Shown here one piece after another: positions 54,765 to 62,525 of a stretch of DNA of 64,000 nt; within the stretch, counting starts at the first letter, position 1; the number at the start of each line of letters is the position of its first letter. Below the pieces are notes generated by a model. The model saw only the letters and a list, made by a program, of their open reading frames with translations, searched no databases and was not told the origin of the DNA. Both the position numbers and the translations under genes were made by a program. Source of the stretch: Rhizobium tibeticum (GTDB lineage: Bacteria; Pseudomonadota; Alphaproteobacteria; Rhizobiales; Rhizobiaceae); NCBI RefSeq assembly GCF_900110205.1, contig NZ_FOCV01000011.1, positions 62,001 through 126,000 on the forward strand. Direction: 5' to 3'.

Positions 54765-55819
54765 TGCGTATCCTCCTCGACAACTTCTCGAAAAGCTTCG
54801 GCTCCACAAAGGTGATCGAGAACATGAATCTCGAAGTGGCGCATGGCGAGATGCTGGCGCTGCTCGGCCCTTCAGGTTGCGGCAAATCGACGACGCTTTT
54901 CGCGGTGTGCGGCATCCATCGCCCGACCGGGGGCCGCATTCTTTTCGGCGACCGCGACGTGACCGATCTTCCGAGCCAGGCGCGCAATGTCGGCGTGGTT
55001 TTCCAGTCCTACGCACTCTACCCGCACATGACGGTGGCCGAAAACATCGGCTTTCCGTTGAAGGTCAAGGGAACGGCCTCCGCAGACATCCGTAAGGAAG
55101 TGGACAGCATCGCTGGCCTCGTACAAATCGGCAATCTGATGGGCCGCCGCCCTTCCGAGCTTTCCGGCGGCCAGCAGCAGCGCGTGGCGCTCGCCCGCGC
55201 GCTCATCCGCAAGCCCGACGTCCTGCTTCTCGATGAGCCGCTCGCTAACCTCGACGCTAAGCTCCGGCTGGAGATGCGCTCGGAAATCCGCCGCATCCAA
55301 CGAGAGACAGGGATCACGGCGATCCTGGTTACACACGACCAAGTGGAAGCGATGAGCATGTGCGACCGTATCGCTATCATGAAAGAAGGCGAGATCGTCC
55401 AGATAGCAACACCGGCTGCGATGTACAACGATCCGCGCACTGCCTTCGTCGCCGGTTTCCTCGGCAACCCCCCAATCACATTCCTACACGGGGTGGCGTC
55501 GAACGGCGCCTTCTCTGTTCCCGGCAGCCAGGTCGAAGTTCCGTTGCCGGCCTCGGTAAACGCCGGCGAAGGTACAAAGCTGATGCTCGGTGTGCGGCCG
55601 GAACACTATAGTCCGGCGGGCGACGTTCATGTGACCGGAACCATAAACTTCGCCGAAACCCAGGGCCGCGAAAATCTCTATGACGTGCGGCTGGCAGGTG
55701 GCCCGCTGTTGCGGTCTGTCCAGCCGGTGCGCCAGGACATCGCGGTCGGCGACGAGGTGACGTGGGCTATCGATAGTCGCAACGTGCTGGTCTTCGATGA
55801 AAGCGGAAGGAGGCTCTGA
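54764..55819 (+). CDS. ABC transporter ATP-binding protein (UgpC/MalK type)
   Basis: A 351-residue ATPase. Walker A is GPSGCGKST, the signature ELSGGQQQRVALARAL, Walker B VLLLDEPLANLD, and the switch His lies in LVTHDQVEAMSM. The C-terminal part (from about 240, with MLGVRPEHYS) is the TOBE/regulatory domain found in sugar and glycerol-phosphate importers. One-base overlaps with both the preceding permease and the following phosphodiesterase gene. Confidence 0.94.
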   Translation: MRILLDNFSKSFGSTKVIENMNLEVAHGEMLALLGPSGCGKSTTLFAVCGIHRPTGGRILFGDRDVTDLPSQARNVGVVFQSYALYPHMTVAENIGFPLKVKGTASADIRKEVDSIAGLVQIGNLMGRRPSELSGGQQQRVALARALIRKPDVLLLDEPLANLDAKLRLEMRSEIRRIQRETGITAILVTHDQVEAMSMCDRIAIMKEGEIVQIATPAAMYNDPRTAFVAGFLGNPPITFLHGVASNGAFSVPGSQVEVPLPASVNAGEGTKLMLGVRPEHYSPAGDVHVTGTINFAETQGRENLYDVRLAGGPLLRSVQPVRQDIAVGDEVTWAIDSRNVLVFDESGRRL

Positions 55820-56595
55820 TGCGGCGCGATTTCTCGATCTTCTTCGAGCGCTACCACTGGCCGACAGACAAGGGCCAGATCCCCTTCTGCATCGGACACC
55901 GCGGCGCGAGCGGGCATGTCCGCGAGAACACGCTTGCCGCCTTCCGCCTGGCGGCCGAGCTTGGAGCCGAGATGTGGGAACTCGATACCCAGATCACGAA
56001 AGATGGCGTTGTCGTCGTCTCTCATGACGACCACCTCGAGCGCGTCTTCGGTGTGAACCGCCGCATCTCGGAAATAACCGCGGCGGAACTTGCGGCATTG
56101 GACGTGGAGGTGCCGACCTTCGAAGCTGTCGCAGCTCTCGCGCGTGAAACCGGAACAGGTCTCTATATCGAGCTGAAGGCGCCGGGAAGTGGTCTACGCT
56201 GCTGGCATCACCTTAGGGAACACGACCAGCGTTTCGCCTGCATCGGTTCGTTCGACACAGCACAAGTCCGCGAGCTTCGCGAGGCGGGCTGCGATTATCC
56301 GCTCTCGGTTCTTGTCCGCGTCGGCGACGATCCGCATGCCAAGGGTGACGAGGCGCGTGCGGATATCTTGCATCTCTGCTGGGAACGCGCCAGCGATCAG
56401 CCGCAGGATCTCGTCACCCCGGCGCTGACCGACCGTGCGTTTGCCGAAGGCCGCGAAATCGTCCTTTGGCACGAGGAAAGGCGGTTGGTCCTGGATGATA
56501 TAATGAAGCTGCCCGTTCTCGGTATCTGCACAGATTTGCCGGACTTGATGCGAACGGTGGGGAGTTCGGAAAGATCCAGTGTCAAACAAGGATAA
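55819..56595 (+). CDS. Glycerophosphodiester phosphodiesterase
   Basis: A 258-residue cytoplasmic enzyme that hydrolyses glycerophosphodiesters to glycerol 3-phosphate and an alcohol. Catalytic motifs: CIGHRGASGHVRENTLAAF with HRG and EN, MWELDTQITKDGVVVV with the ELD metal site, SHDDHLERV with the second His, and IELKAPG. No signal peptide, so it acts on imported substrate. ATG overlaps the ATPase stop by one base. It links the transporter to phosphodiester use. Confidence 0.93.
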   Translation: MRRDFSIFFERYHWPTDKGQIPFCIGHRGASGHVRENTLAAFRLAAELGAEMWELDTQITKDGVVVVSHDDHLERVFGVNRRISEITAAELAALDVEVPTFEAVAALARETGTGLYIELKAPGSGLRCWHHLREHDQRFACIGSFDTAQVRELREAGCDYPLSVLVRVGDDPHAKGDEARADILHLCWERASDQPQDLVTPALTDRAFAEGREIVLWHEERRLVLDDIMKLPVLGICTDLPDLMRTVGSSERSSVKQG

Positions 56596-57583
56596 GCCAC
56601 AGCGCAGAGCGACCTCCTTCGACGTGGCGCGCGTGGCAGGTGTTTCACGCGCGGCGGTTTCGCGCGCTTTCACTCCTGATGCAAGTGTTTCGCCGAAGAC
56701 GCGCGAAAAGATCTACCAGGCCGCCAAGGAGCTTGGCTACCGTGTCAATTATGTGGCGCGCAGCTTGACGAACCAACGTTCCGATCTCGTAGGCCTCGTC
56801 GTTGCCGGCCTAGACAATCCATTTCGAAGTCTCCAGATCGAACATTTGGCGCGGGCGCTCCTTTTACGCAACTTTCGGCCGATCCTGTTGCCGACGTCAA
56901 AGGAAGCGGACACTTCAGCCGTGATCGGCCAGCTTCTACACTACCCAGTATCGGGGGTTATTGTGACGTCGGACGCCCCTCCGACGGAAATCTGCGAACA
57001 GTGCGCCGCAGAGGGCGTGCCAATCGTCTTGATCAATAAGGGCGACGATATTCCCTTCGTCGACCGTATCATTTCCGATGACCGCACCGCAGGCCATCTG
57101 GCCGCTGACCACCTGATCGACATCGGTTGTAAGAGATTGGCAGTCATGGCGGCTTCGAGCGTGTCCTACACGGCCCGCCGGCGCAGCGATGCGTTTCTTT
57201 CACGCAGCCGTCAACGCGGTGTCGAAGCGCAGCTCATTACAGTTCGAGTGAATGACTATCGATGCGGCTTCGAGTCGGCTCCCGAGCTCGGCGCCCTATC
57301 GGCGGACGGGGTTTTCTGCGTGAATGACTACATGGCCTGTGGTGTGATCGACAGGCTAGCGCCAAATCGCGGCAGCCCTGATGTGCCTCCTATGCGCATT
57401 GTCGGCCATGATGATATTCCGCAGGCGCAATGGGATGCCTATGGACTCACGACGATCCTGCAGCCCTGCGGCCTGCAGGCAGAGCAGACTGTCGAAATGC
57501 TGGTCAGCCGGATGGCGAATTCCGATATGACGGCGCGTGTCGAGTTCACTCCCGTCGAGTTGATTAAAAGAAAGACTTCCTGA
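56579..57583 (+). CDS. LacI family transcriptional regulator
   Basis: A 334-residue regulator. The N-terminal helix-turn-helix reads FDVARVAGVSRAAVSRAF, followed by the hinge YVARSLTNQRSD and a periplasmic-binding-like effector domain (LVGLVVAGLDNPF). It starts with GTG inside the last 17 bases of the phosphodiesterase gene and ends overlapping the phosphatase gene, so it is part of the operon it probably controls. The ligand may be the transported compound or a breakdown product. Confidence 0.92.
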   Translation: MSNKDKPQRRATSFDVARVAGVSRAAVSRAFTPDASVSPKTREKIYQAAKELGYRVNYVARSLTNQRSDLVGLVVAGLDNPFRSLQIEHLARALLLRNFRPILLPTSKEADTSAVIGQLLHYPVSGVIVTSDAPPTEICEQCAAEGVPIVLINKGDDIPFVDRIISDDRTAGHLAADHLIDIGCKRLAVMAASSVSYTARRRSDAFLSRSRQRGVEAQLITVRVNDYRCGFESAPELGALSADGVFCVNDYMACGVIDRLAPNRGSPDVPPMRIVGHDDIPQAQWDAYGLTTILQPCGLQAEQTVEMLVSRMANSDMTARVEFTPVELIKRKTS

Positions 57584-58404
57584 TGAGCTCTAAATTCGAT
57601 CCAGTTACGCTTGAAGCCCGCGGTGCCGCAGCGATCCAAATCGCTCGTCGCGTCGGTCGTGAGGCTGCCCGTTTTCGCGCAGAAATGGGGCCGCGATTGA
57701 ATGTGGAGAACAAAGGTCTCCAGGATTTTGTAACGATTGCGGATCGCAATGCCGAGCAGACGATCTACAAGGAACTGCTTTCGCTGTTTCCGCACGATAC
57801 GTTCGTCGGAGAAGAAACTGGCGGGAAAGCTGGCGCGGCTGGAGCCTGGATAGTCGACCCTATCGACGGCACCACCAACTATATCCGCGGATTCAGTCAT
57901 TGGGGCGTCTCGATCGCCTTCTGTTTAGAAGGCCGGGTGGAGCTAGGTGTCGTGTATGACGCCGCCAAGGACTCGGTCGTATCGGCAATCCGTGGCAGGG
58001 GCGCATTTCGTGAAGGCGTCTCATTGCAGGCCGCTGCGACCGTCGATCCAACCAATGCGATCTGTGTCCTCGGGCACTCTCGCAAGACAAGCTTCGACGA
58101 GCATCTCGTCCTTCTAAACCGTCTGCACGAACGAGGCATGGACTATCGCCGCATGGGCGCCGCCGCAATCGACCTCGTGCGCGTCGCCGAGGGAGCGTCA
58201 GACCTCTTTTACGAACGGCATCTGAACGCTTGGGACATGCTGGCAGGCGCTCTGATCGCCTCAGAGGCGGGAGCGATTGTGGCCATGCCGAAGTTGACAC
58301 AGCTTTTGTCGGAAGGCGGACCTGTCGTGGCCTACGCTCCGGGGCTTGCCCCGGAGTTCGACTTCATTCTTGAGATCGGGGGCCTGAAATTAGTTCAGGG
58401 CTGA
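57583..58404 (+). CDS. Inositol monophosphatase family protein
   Basis: A 273-residue magnesium-dependent phosphatase. Metal-site motifs: EETGG, WIVDPIDGTTNYIRGF and the C-terminal NAWDMLAGALIASEAGA. Family members remove phosphate from inositol phosphates, fructose 1,6-bisphosphate, histidinol phosphate or PAP, so the substrate is not fixed by the motifs. Position at the end of the phosphodiesterase/ABC operon, with a one-base overlap with the LacI gene, suggests that it dephosphorylates a product of that pathway. Confidence 0.9.
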   Translation: MSSKFDPVTLEARGAAAIQIARRVGREAARFRAEMGPRLNVENKGLQDFVTIADRNAEQTIYKELLSLFPHDTFVGEETGGKAGAAGAWIVDPIDGTTNYIRGFSHWGVSIAFCLEGRVELGVVYDAAKDSVVSAIRGRGAFREGVSLQAAATVDPTNAICVLGHSRKTSFDEHLVLLNRLHERGMDYRRMGAAAIDLVRVAEGASDLFYERHLNAWDMLAGALIASEAGAIVAMPKLTQLLSEGGPVVAYAPGLAPEFDFILEIGGLKLVQG

Positions 58405-58751
58405 CTGGTTCGTTCCGTGAATGCGCGCTCGGTTGCTATGGCTTCGTCTGTCGTCACCCGAGCAGGCCTGAGCGCATCGGAACTGAAAGTTCCGCCATCC
58501 CACGTCAGTGAACGTCGTCCGGTTCGGCCATGGTGAAGGTCCAGGTGTCTACGAGACGACATTCTGGCGTTCAAGGACCAGACCGTCTATCGGTCAGATC
58601 TCTGCCGCATCATCCTTCATTCACCGTGGGAACATTGAAACCCCGTTCGCGCACGACATTGTCTTCACGAGAAATCGAGGTGACTGCGGTCGGAATCTGC
58701 GCGTAAGAATACGGCTGCCTAAAACCCTCACGTGATGAAAAGGAATTGGTC
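58405..58751. other. Intergenic region without identifiable genes
   Basis: The 347 bases between the phosphatase and the hydrolase gene show short open frames without family similarity, and no strong hairpin with a T-run. It probably holds the promoter of the hydrolase gene and may contain degraded sequence. Confidence 0.55.
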
Positions 58752-59636
58752 ATGCTCACTCCCAGAGCTCACTCCGCCGTCTGCTTCGTCGTCGCCATCA
58801 CGCTGGCCGCTTCTGTGTCCGCGCAGATGCCTCCGCAGCAGCCAGATGCAAAAGCGTTCAAGCTCGGCTCATTCGACATTGTGGCCTTGCATGACGCTCA
58901 GTTTGTCAGACCGAACGACAGCAAGATATTCGGCGTTGGCCACAGCCCTGAAGAAGTCGGAGAAGTGTTGAAGGCGGCTGGTGCGCCCACGGATACTGTG
59001 ACGCTCAGCGTCGACGCGCTGTTGGTCAAGGGGCCGAAGCGGCTGATCCTCATCGACACCGGCGTCGGCGGTGCGCTTCAACAGTCTCTCGCTCAGGCTG
59101 GCTACAAGCCGGAGGACGTCACGGACGTGCTGATCACGCATTCGCATCCCGATCACATGGGCGGCCTCGTCAAGGACGGCAAGCTTGCCTTTCCCAAGGC
59201 CACCATCCGCATGTCGTCGGCCGAGTGGGCGTTCGCCAAGAAGAACGACCAGCTCGCAGATATCGTCAAGACAATCGACGGCCACGTGAAGACCTTCAAG
59301 CCGGGCGCCAATGTCGCCTCCGGCATTACTTCGGTCGGATTGAAAGGGCATACGCCCGGCCATGTCGGCTATCAGATCGTATCCGGCAAGGAAAAGCTGT
59401 TCGATATCGGCGACACCGTCCACAGCTCGATCATTTCGCTTTCCAAACCGGGATGGCCGGTCAGCTTTGACAACGACGTGGCCGGCGGCGAAAGAAACCG
59501 AATCGATACTTTGAAGAAGCTCGCGCAAACGAACGAGCTCATCTTCGCCCCACACTTTCCGTTCCCAGGCGTCGGCCATATCCAGTCCGACGGCGACCAC
59601 TTCAAATGGGAGCCGACCCTGACCTCGGGGCAATGA
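58752..59636 (+). CDS. Exported metallo-beta-lactamase-fold hydrolase
   Basis: A 294-residue protein with a signal peptide (after MLTPRAH comes SAVCFVVAITLAASVSAQ). Zinc-binding motifs: THSHPDHMGGL (HxHxDH), GHTPGHVGY for the third His, FDIGDTVH for the bridging Asp and FAPHFPFPG for the last His, so both metal sites are complete. The arrangement resembles the AidC/quorum-quenching lactonase and related hydrolase group, but the substrate is open. ATG 58752 has AAAAGGAATT upstream. Confidence 0.88.
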   Translation: MLTPRAHSAVCFVVAITLAASVSAQMPPQQPDAKAFKLGSFDIVALHDAQFVRPNDSKIFGVGHSPEEVGEVLKAAGAPTDTVTLSVDALLVKGPKRLILIDTGVGGALQQSLAQAGYKPEDVTDVLITHSHPDHMGGLVKDGKLAFPKATIRMSSAEWAFAKKNDQLADIVKTIDGHVKTFKPGANVASGITSVGLKGHTPGHVGYQIVSGKEKLFDIGDTVHSSIISLSKPGWPVSFDNDVAGGERNRIDTLKKLAQTNELIFAPHFPFPGVGHIQSDGDHFKWEPTLTSGQ

Positions 59637-59680
59637 CAAGCACCGGGCGCGGCGCGCTTGCCGTTGCTGCGTTCAACGTC

Positions 59681-59788
59681 CTATCTGCTCTCCGTCGCAG
59701 GCAGGGTGTGGACGCGGCAATAGGCTTCGATCGGAACCGGAAGATCCCCGATCAGGTCGTGTTCGGTACGGACATTGAACGAGATCAT
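59681..59788 (-). pseudogene. N-terminal fragment of aspartate ammonia-lyase
   Basis: A 35-codon frame beginning MISFNVRTEHDLIGDLPVP and then IEAYCRVHTLPAT matches the start of AspA (RxExDLLG ... PADAYYGVHTLRA) and then stops. Its ATG overlaps the amidohydrolase stop (ATGA, 59785-59788), so it was once the next gene of that operon. The remaining roughly 430 residues are absent; the following sequence is the 3' end of the convergent hydrolase gene. The expected Gly/Trp before VHTL is replaced by Arg and Cys, consistent with decay. Confidence 0.7.
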
Positions 59789-61176
59789 CGCAGACGTTGC
59801 GGTGTTGCGTCGGCTGGAATTAGCGGGACATAGCTCTCCGCGCCCAGTTGGTCGCGATGCTCGATCTTGGCGGCCGAGATCAGTACCTGATCGGTGAGCG
59901 CCCGCAGCGCGGACGCCGCCAGCACCTTACCAGCCTGCAGCATTCCCTTGTGGGCGTAGCCGGAGGTCCCCTGAGCCACGATCTGCCACGTATGCGGCGG
60001 AGTGCCATATGCCTCCGTCGCGACATAGACCTGCCCGGTCGGAACCAGCCAGCTCACGTCGCCCACGTCCGTCGATCCGTGCAGGAACGTCGGCTTCTCC
60101 TGAAAGGCATTCAAATCCTCGGACAGGATCTTTCCGCGCTTGGCGATCCGAGCCTGCACCTCTCCGGAGAAGGTCTGCTGAATACCTGCCGCGAAATCCT
60201 TCTCGCTGTTCGAGAAGCTGACGACGCCGATCTTCTCGAATTCCTCGTGCATCATCCTGGCGAGGGTGACGTTCGGGATGAGGTCGGCCGAGGCCGCATC
60301 AAAGGTGATCGTCAGTTCGGTTCCCGTCATCAATGCGGCACCGCGTGCGACGTCCTTCATCCTTTCGGTGATGTCGCGAACCTGGTCCATTCGAGGCGCG
60401 CGAACCTTGTAGAGCACCTGAGCGTTTGACTGGACCACATTAGGCGCGCGCCCGCCCGTGTCCGTGATTGCATAATGGATGCGGCCATCCTGAATGATGT
60501 GCTCGCGCAAATAGTTGCAACCGACGTTGGTCAACTCGACCGCATCCAGCGCGGAACGACCCAAGTGTGGCTCGAACCCTGCGTGGGCGCTTGTCCCCTT
60601 GAAGGTGAAGTAAACCTGGTTGGTGGCCAGCATCCTCGCGTTGTAGGCGAGGTTCTCGTCCCATGGATGCCAAGTGAAAGCCACGTCGACGTCCGAGAAC
60701 AAACCCGCTCGCGCCATGAACGCCTTGCCTCCACCGCCTTCTTCGGCCGGGCAGCCGTAGTAGCGAATGGTGCCTCCAAGATTCAGTTCGTCCTTGCAGG
60801 CTTTGAGCGCCAGCACCGCGGCTAGCGCTCCTGTGCCCAGCAGGTTGTGACCACAGCCGTGCCCATTTCCACCTTCGACGATGGGATCGTGACTTGCGAC
60901 GCCGCCCTTCTGGCTGAGCCCCGTCAGGGCGTCGAATTCGCCGAGGATTGCAACGACAGGATGGCCCTCCCCGTAGCTGGCGACAAATGCAGTTTCAATG
61001 TTGCCAGCGTTTCGGTTAACGACGAAGGCGGCCTTCTCCAGTTCGTCGGCCAGAAGCGTCGCGGATTTCGTCTCCTCGTAGCGGATCTCCGCGAACGACC
61101 AGATCGCGTCCGATACGGATGTCAGATTGGCGGCGTGCGCAGCGATTGCCCGCTCGATAATGTCGATATAGGTCAT
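59785..61176 (-). CDS. M20 family amidohydrolase (AbgB-like)
   Basis: A 463-residue metallopeptidase-type amidohydrolase. Typical segments are ILGEFDAL, GNGHGCGHNLLGTGALAA with metal ligands, YGCPAEEGGGGKAFM, FKGTSAHAGFEPHLGRSAL of the dimerisation domain and HGSTDVGDVSW. It is closest in pattern to AbgB, which cleaves p-aminobenzoyl-glutamate, and to other N-acyl amino-acid hydrolases. AAGGAAG precedes the ATG. It follows the MFS gene by 9 bases and was followed by an aspartate ammonia-lyase gene, suggesting an N-acylated amino acid as substrate. Confidence 0.9.
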   Translation of the reverse strand: MTYIDIIERAIAAHAANLTSVSDAIWSFAEIRYEETKSATLLADELEKAAFVVNRNAGNIETAFVASYGEGHPVVAILGEFDALTGLSQKGGVASHDPIVEGGNGHGCGHNLLGTGALAAVLALKACKDELNLGGTIRYYGCPAEEGGGGKAFMARAGLFSDVDVAFTWHPWDENLAYNARMLATNQVYFTFKGTSAHAGFEPHLGRSALDAVELTNVGCNYLREHIIQDGRIHYAITDTGGRAPNVVQSNAQVLYKVRAPRMDQVRDITERMKDVARGAALMTGTELTITFDAASADLIPNVTLARMMHEEFEKIGVVSFSNSEKDFAAGIQQTFSGEVQARIAKRGKILSEDLNAFQEKPTFLHGSTDVGDVSWLVPTGQVYVATEAYGTPPHTWQIVAQGTSGYAHKGMLQAGKVLAASALRALTDQVLISAAKIEHRDQLGAESYVPLIPADATPQRLR

Positions 61177-61185
61177 GGTCTTCCT

Positions 61186-62409
61186 TTAGGCGGTCTGTTC
61201 GACTGGTTTCTTGCCGTGGATGGCTGGAAACGTGGTGGCAATAGCGCAGACGATCACTGCGCAGCCGACAAGGACCGAAAACGCGATGCCGTAGTTCTGG
61301 CCGGTCGCCGACAACACCGCACCGATGAGCATTGGCGAGATGAACGAACCGAGCTGAGCCAGCGAGTTGATGAGGCCCGTGGCCGTGCCAACGGAGTTCT
61401 GCGGGAAATGTTTCATGATGCTCACGAACACGCTGATCGAAATTGCATTCAGGAAGACGTTCGAGATTGAAAGGTAAGCGAAAGCCAGCGGAATGGATTG
61501 CGCGTTTGCCATCAGATAGATGAACACTGCGGACACGACGGAACCGATGCAAATGAGATATTTCTCCTTCTGGTGGAAGAAGCGGTCCAGGAGCCAGCCA
61601 CAGGTGAGGAACGAGACGAACCCGAGCGCCGGCGGGATCATGGAATAGGCGCCCATTTCCACCATGCTCATGCCCTTCACCTTCACCCAGTAGGACGGCA
61701 GCCAGGACTGGAGGCCCCAGAACACGATGTTGGTGAAGAAGTAGACTGCGGTGATCTTCCAGGTCAGGGAATTCTTCAACAGCGCGCCTACGCGCTTCTT
61801 TTCCGAGATCTTCTGACCTGCGCCCATCGCGACCCTGGGCGCGGATATCGGCTTCATGATGATGTAGAGCGCGGCGGAGAGGACAAGTCCGACGACGCCA
61901 AGTACGAAGAACATCATGCGCCAGCTATGAGCCGCGATCAGAGCGGTGATGACGATCGAGCCGACGGCGAAGCCAACCGAGGCTCCCGATTGCAGCACCG
62001 ACTTCGCGCGAGCCATCTGCGATTTCTCGAAGTGCTCGGTGATGGCAACCGATCCGCCTGCGGGGAATACCGCTTCGCCGGCGCCAGTCGCGGCGCGTGC
62101 AGCCGCCAACCCGATAGCGTTGGCGACGGCGCCGGACGCCATCGTACCCAACGACCAGATTGCGACGGCCGAACTAAGGACTCGGCGAGAACCGAACCGG
62201 TCCACCAGATAGCCGCCGATCAACTGGGTCATCGAGTAGGTCAGGAAGAACGCGCTGATGATCATGCCCTGGTGGTCGGAGCTCAGGCCGAACTCTTCAC
62301 TGATCGGAATAATTGCGATGTTGATCGCGGTCTTGTCTATGAAGCCGACGACCCAGCACGCGAACAACATTCCTATGATGATATGGCGTCGTTTTATGCT
62401 TGAGAGCAT
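61186..62409 (-). CDS. MFS transporter
   Basis: A 407-residue transporter of the anion:cation symporter type, with 12 hydrophobic segments. The start MLSSIKRRHIIIGMLFACWV leads to VVGFIDKTAINIAI; LVDRFGSRRVL is the loop 2-3 motif and EAVFPAGGSVAITEHF the fourth-helix motif of the organic-anion group. Its position upstream of the amidohydrolase suggests uptake of the amidohydrolase substrate. The frame is open back to 62478 but without similarity. Confidence 0.92.
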   Translation of the reverse strand: MLSSIKRRHIIIGMLFACWVVGFIDKTAINIAIIPISEEFGLSSDHQGMIISAFFLTYSMTQLIGGYLVDRFGSRRVLSSAVAIWSLGTMASGAVANAIGLAAARAATGAGEAVFPAGGSVAITEHFEKSQMARAKSVLQSGASVGFAVGSIVITALIAAHSWRMMFFVLGVVGLVLSAALYIIMKPISAPRVAMGAGQKISEKKRVGALLKNSLTWKITAVYFFTNIVFWGLQSWLPSYWVKVKGMSMVEMGAYSMIPPALGFVSFLTCGWLLDRFFHQKEKYLICIGSVVSAVFIYLMANAQSIPLAFAYLSISNVFLNAISISVFVSIMKHFPQNSVGTATGLINSLAQLGSFISPMLIGAVLSATGQNYGIAFSVLVGCAVIVCAIATTFPAIHGKKPVEQTA

Positions 62410-62525
62410 GACGTAGTTCCCCTTTTTGATATTTACGCTTTTGTGACACCATCTCCAAAATATCCTATGTTGAAGCACACATAGTTTTCAGAAATAAAGT
62501 GTGTTCTTTTCCATGGAGGGTCGCA

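Noticed and set aside
58508..58735. 75-codon frame between the phosphatase and the metallo-hydrolase genes
   Set aside because: No ribosome binding site or similarity; probably chance.
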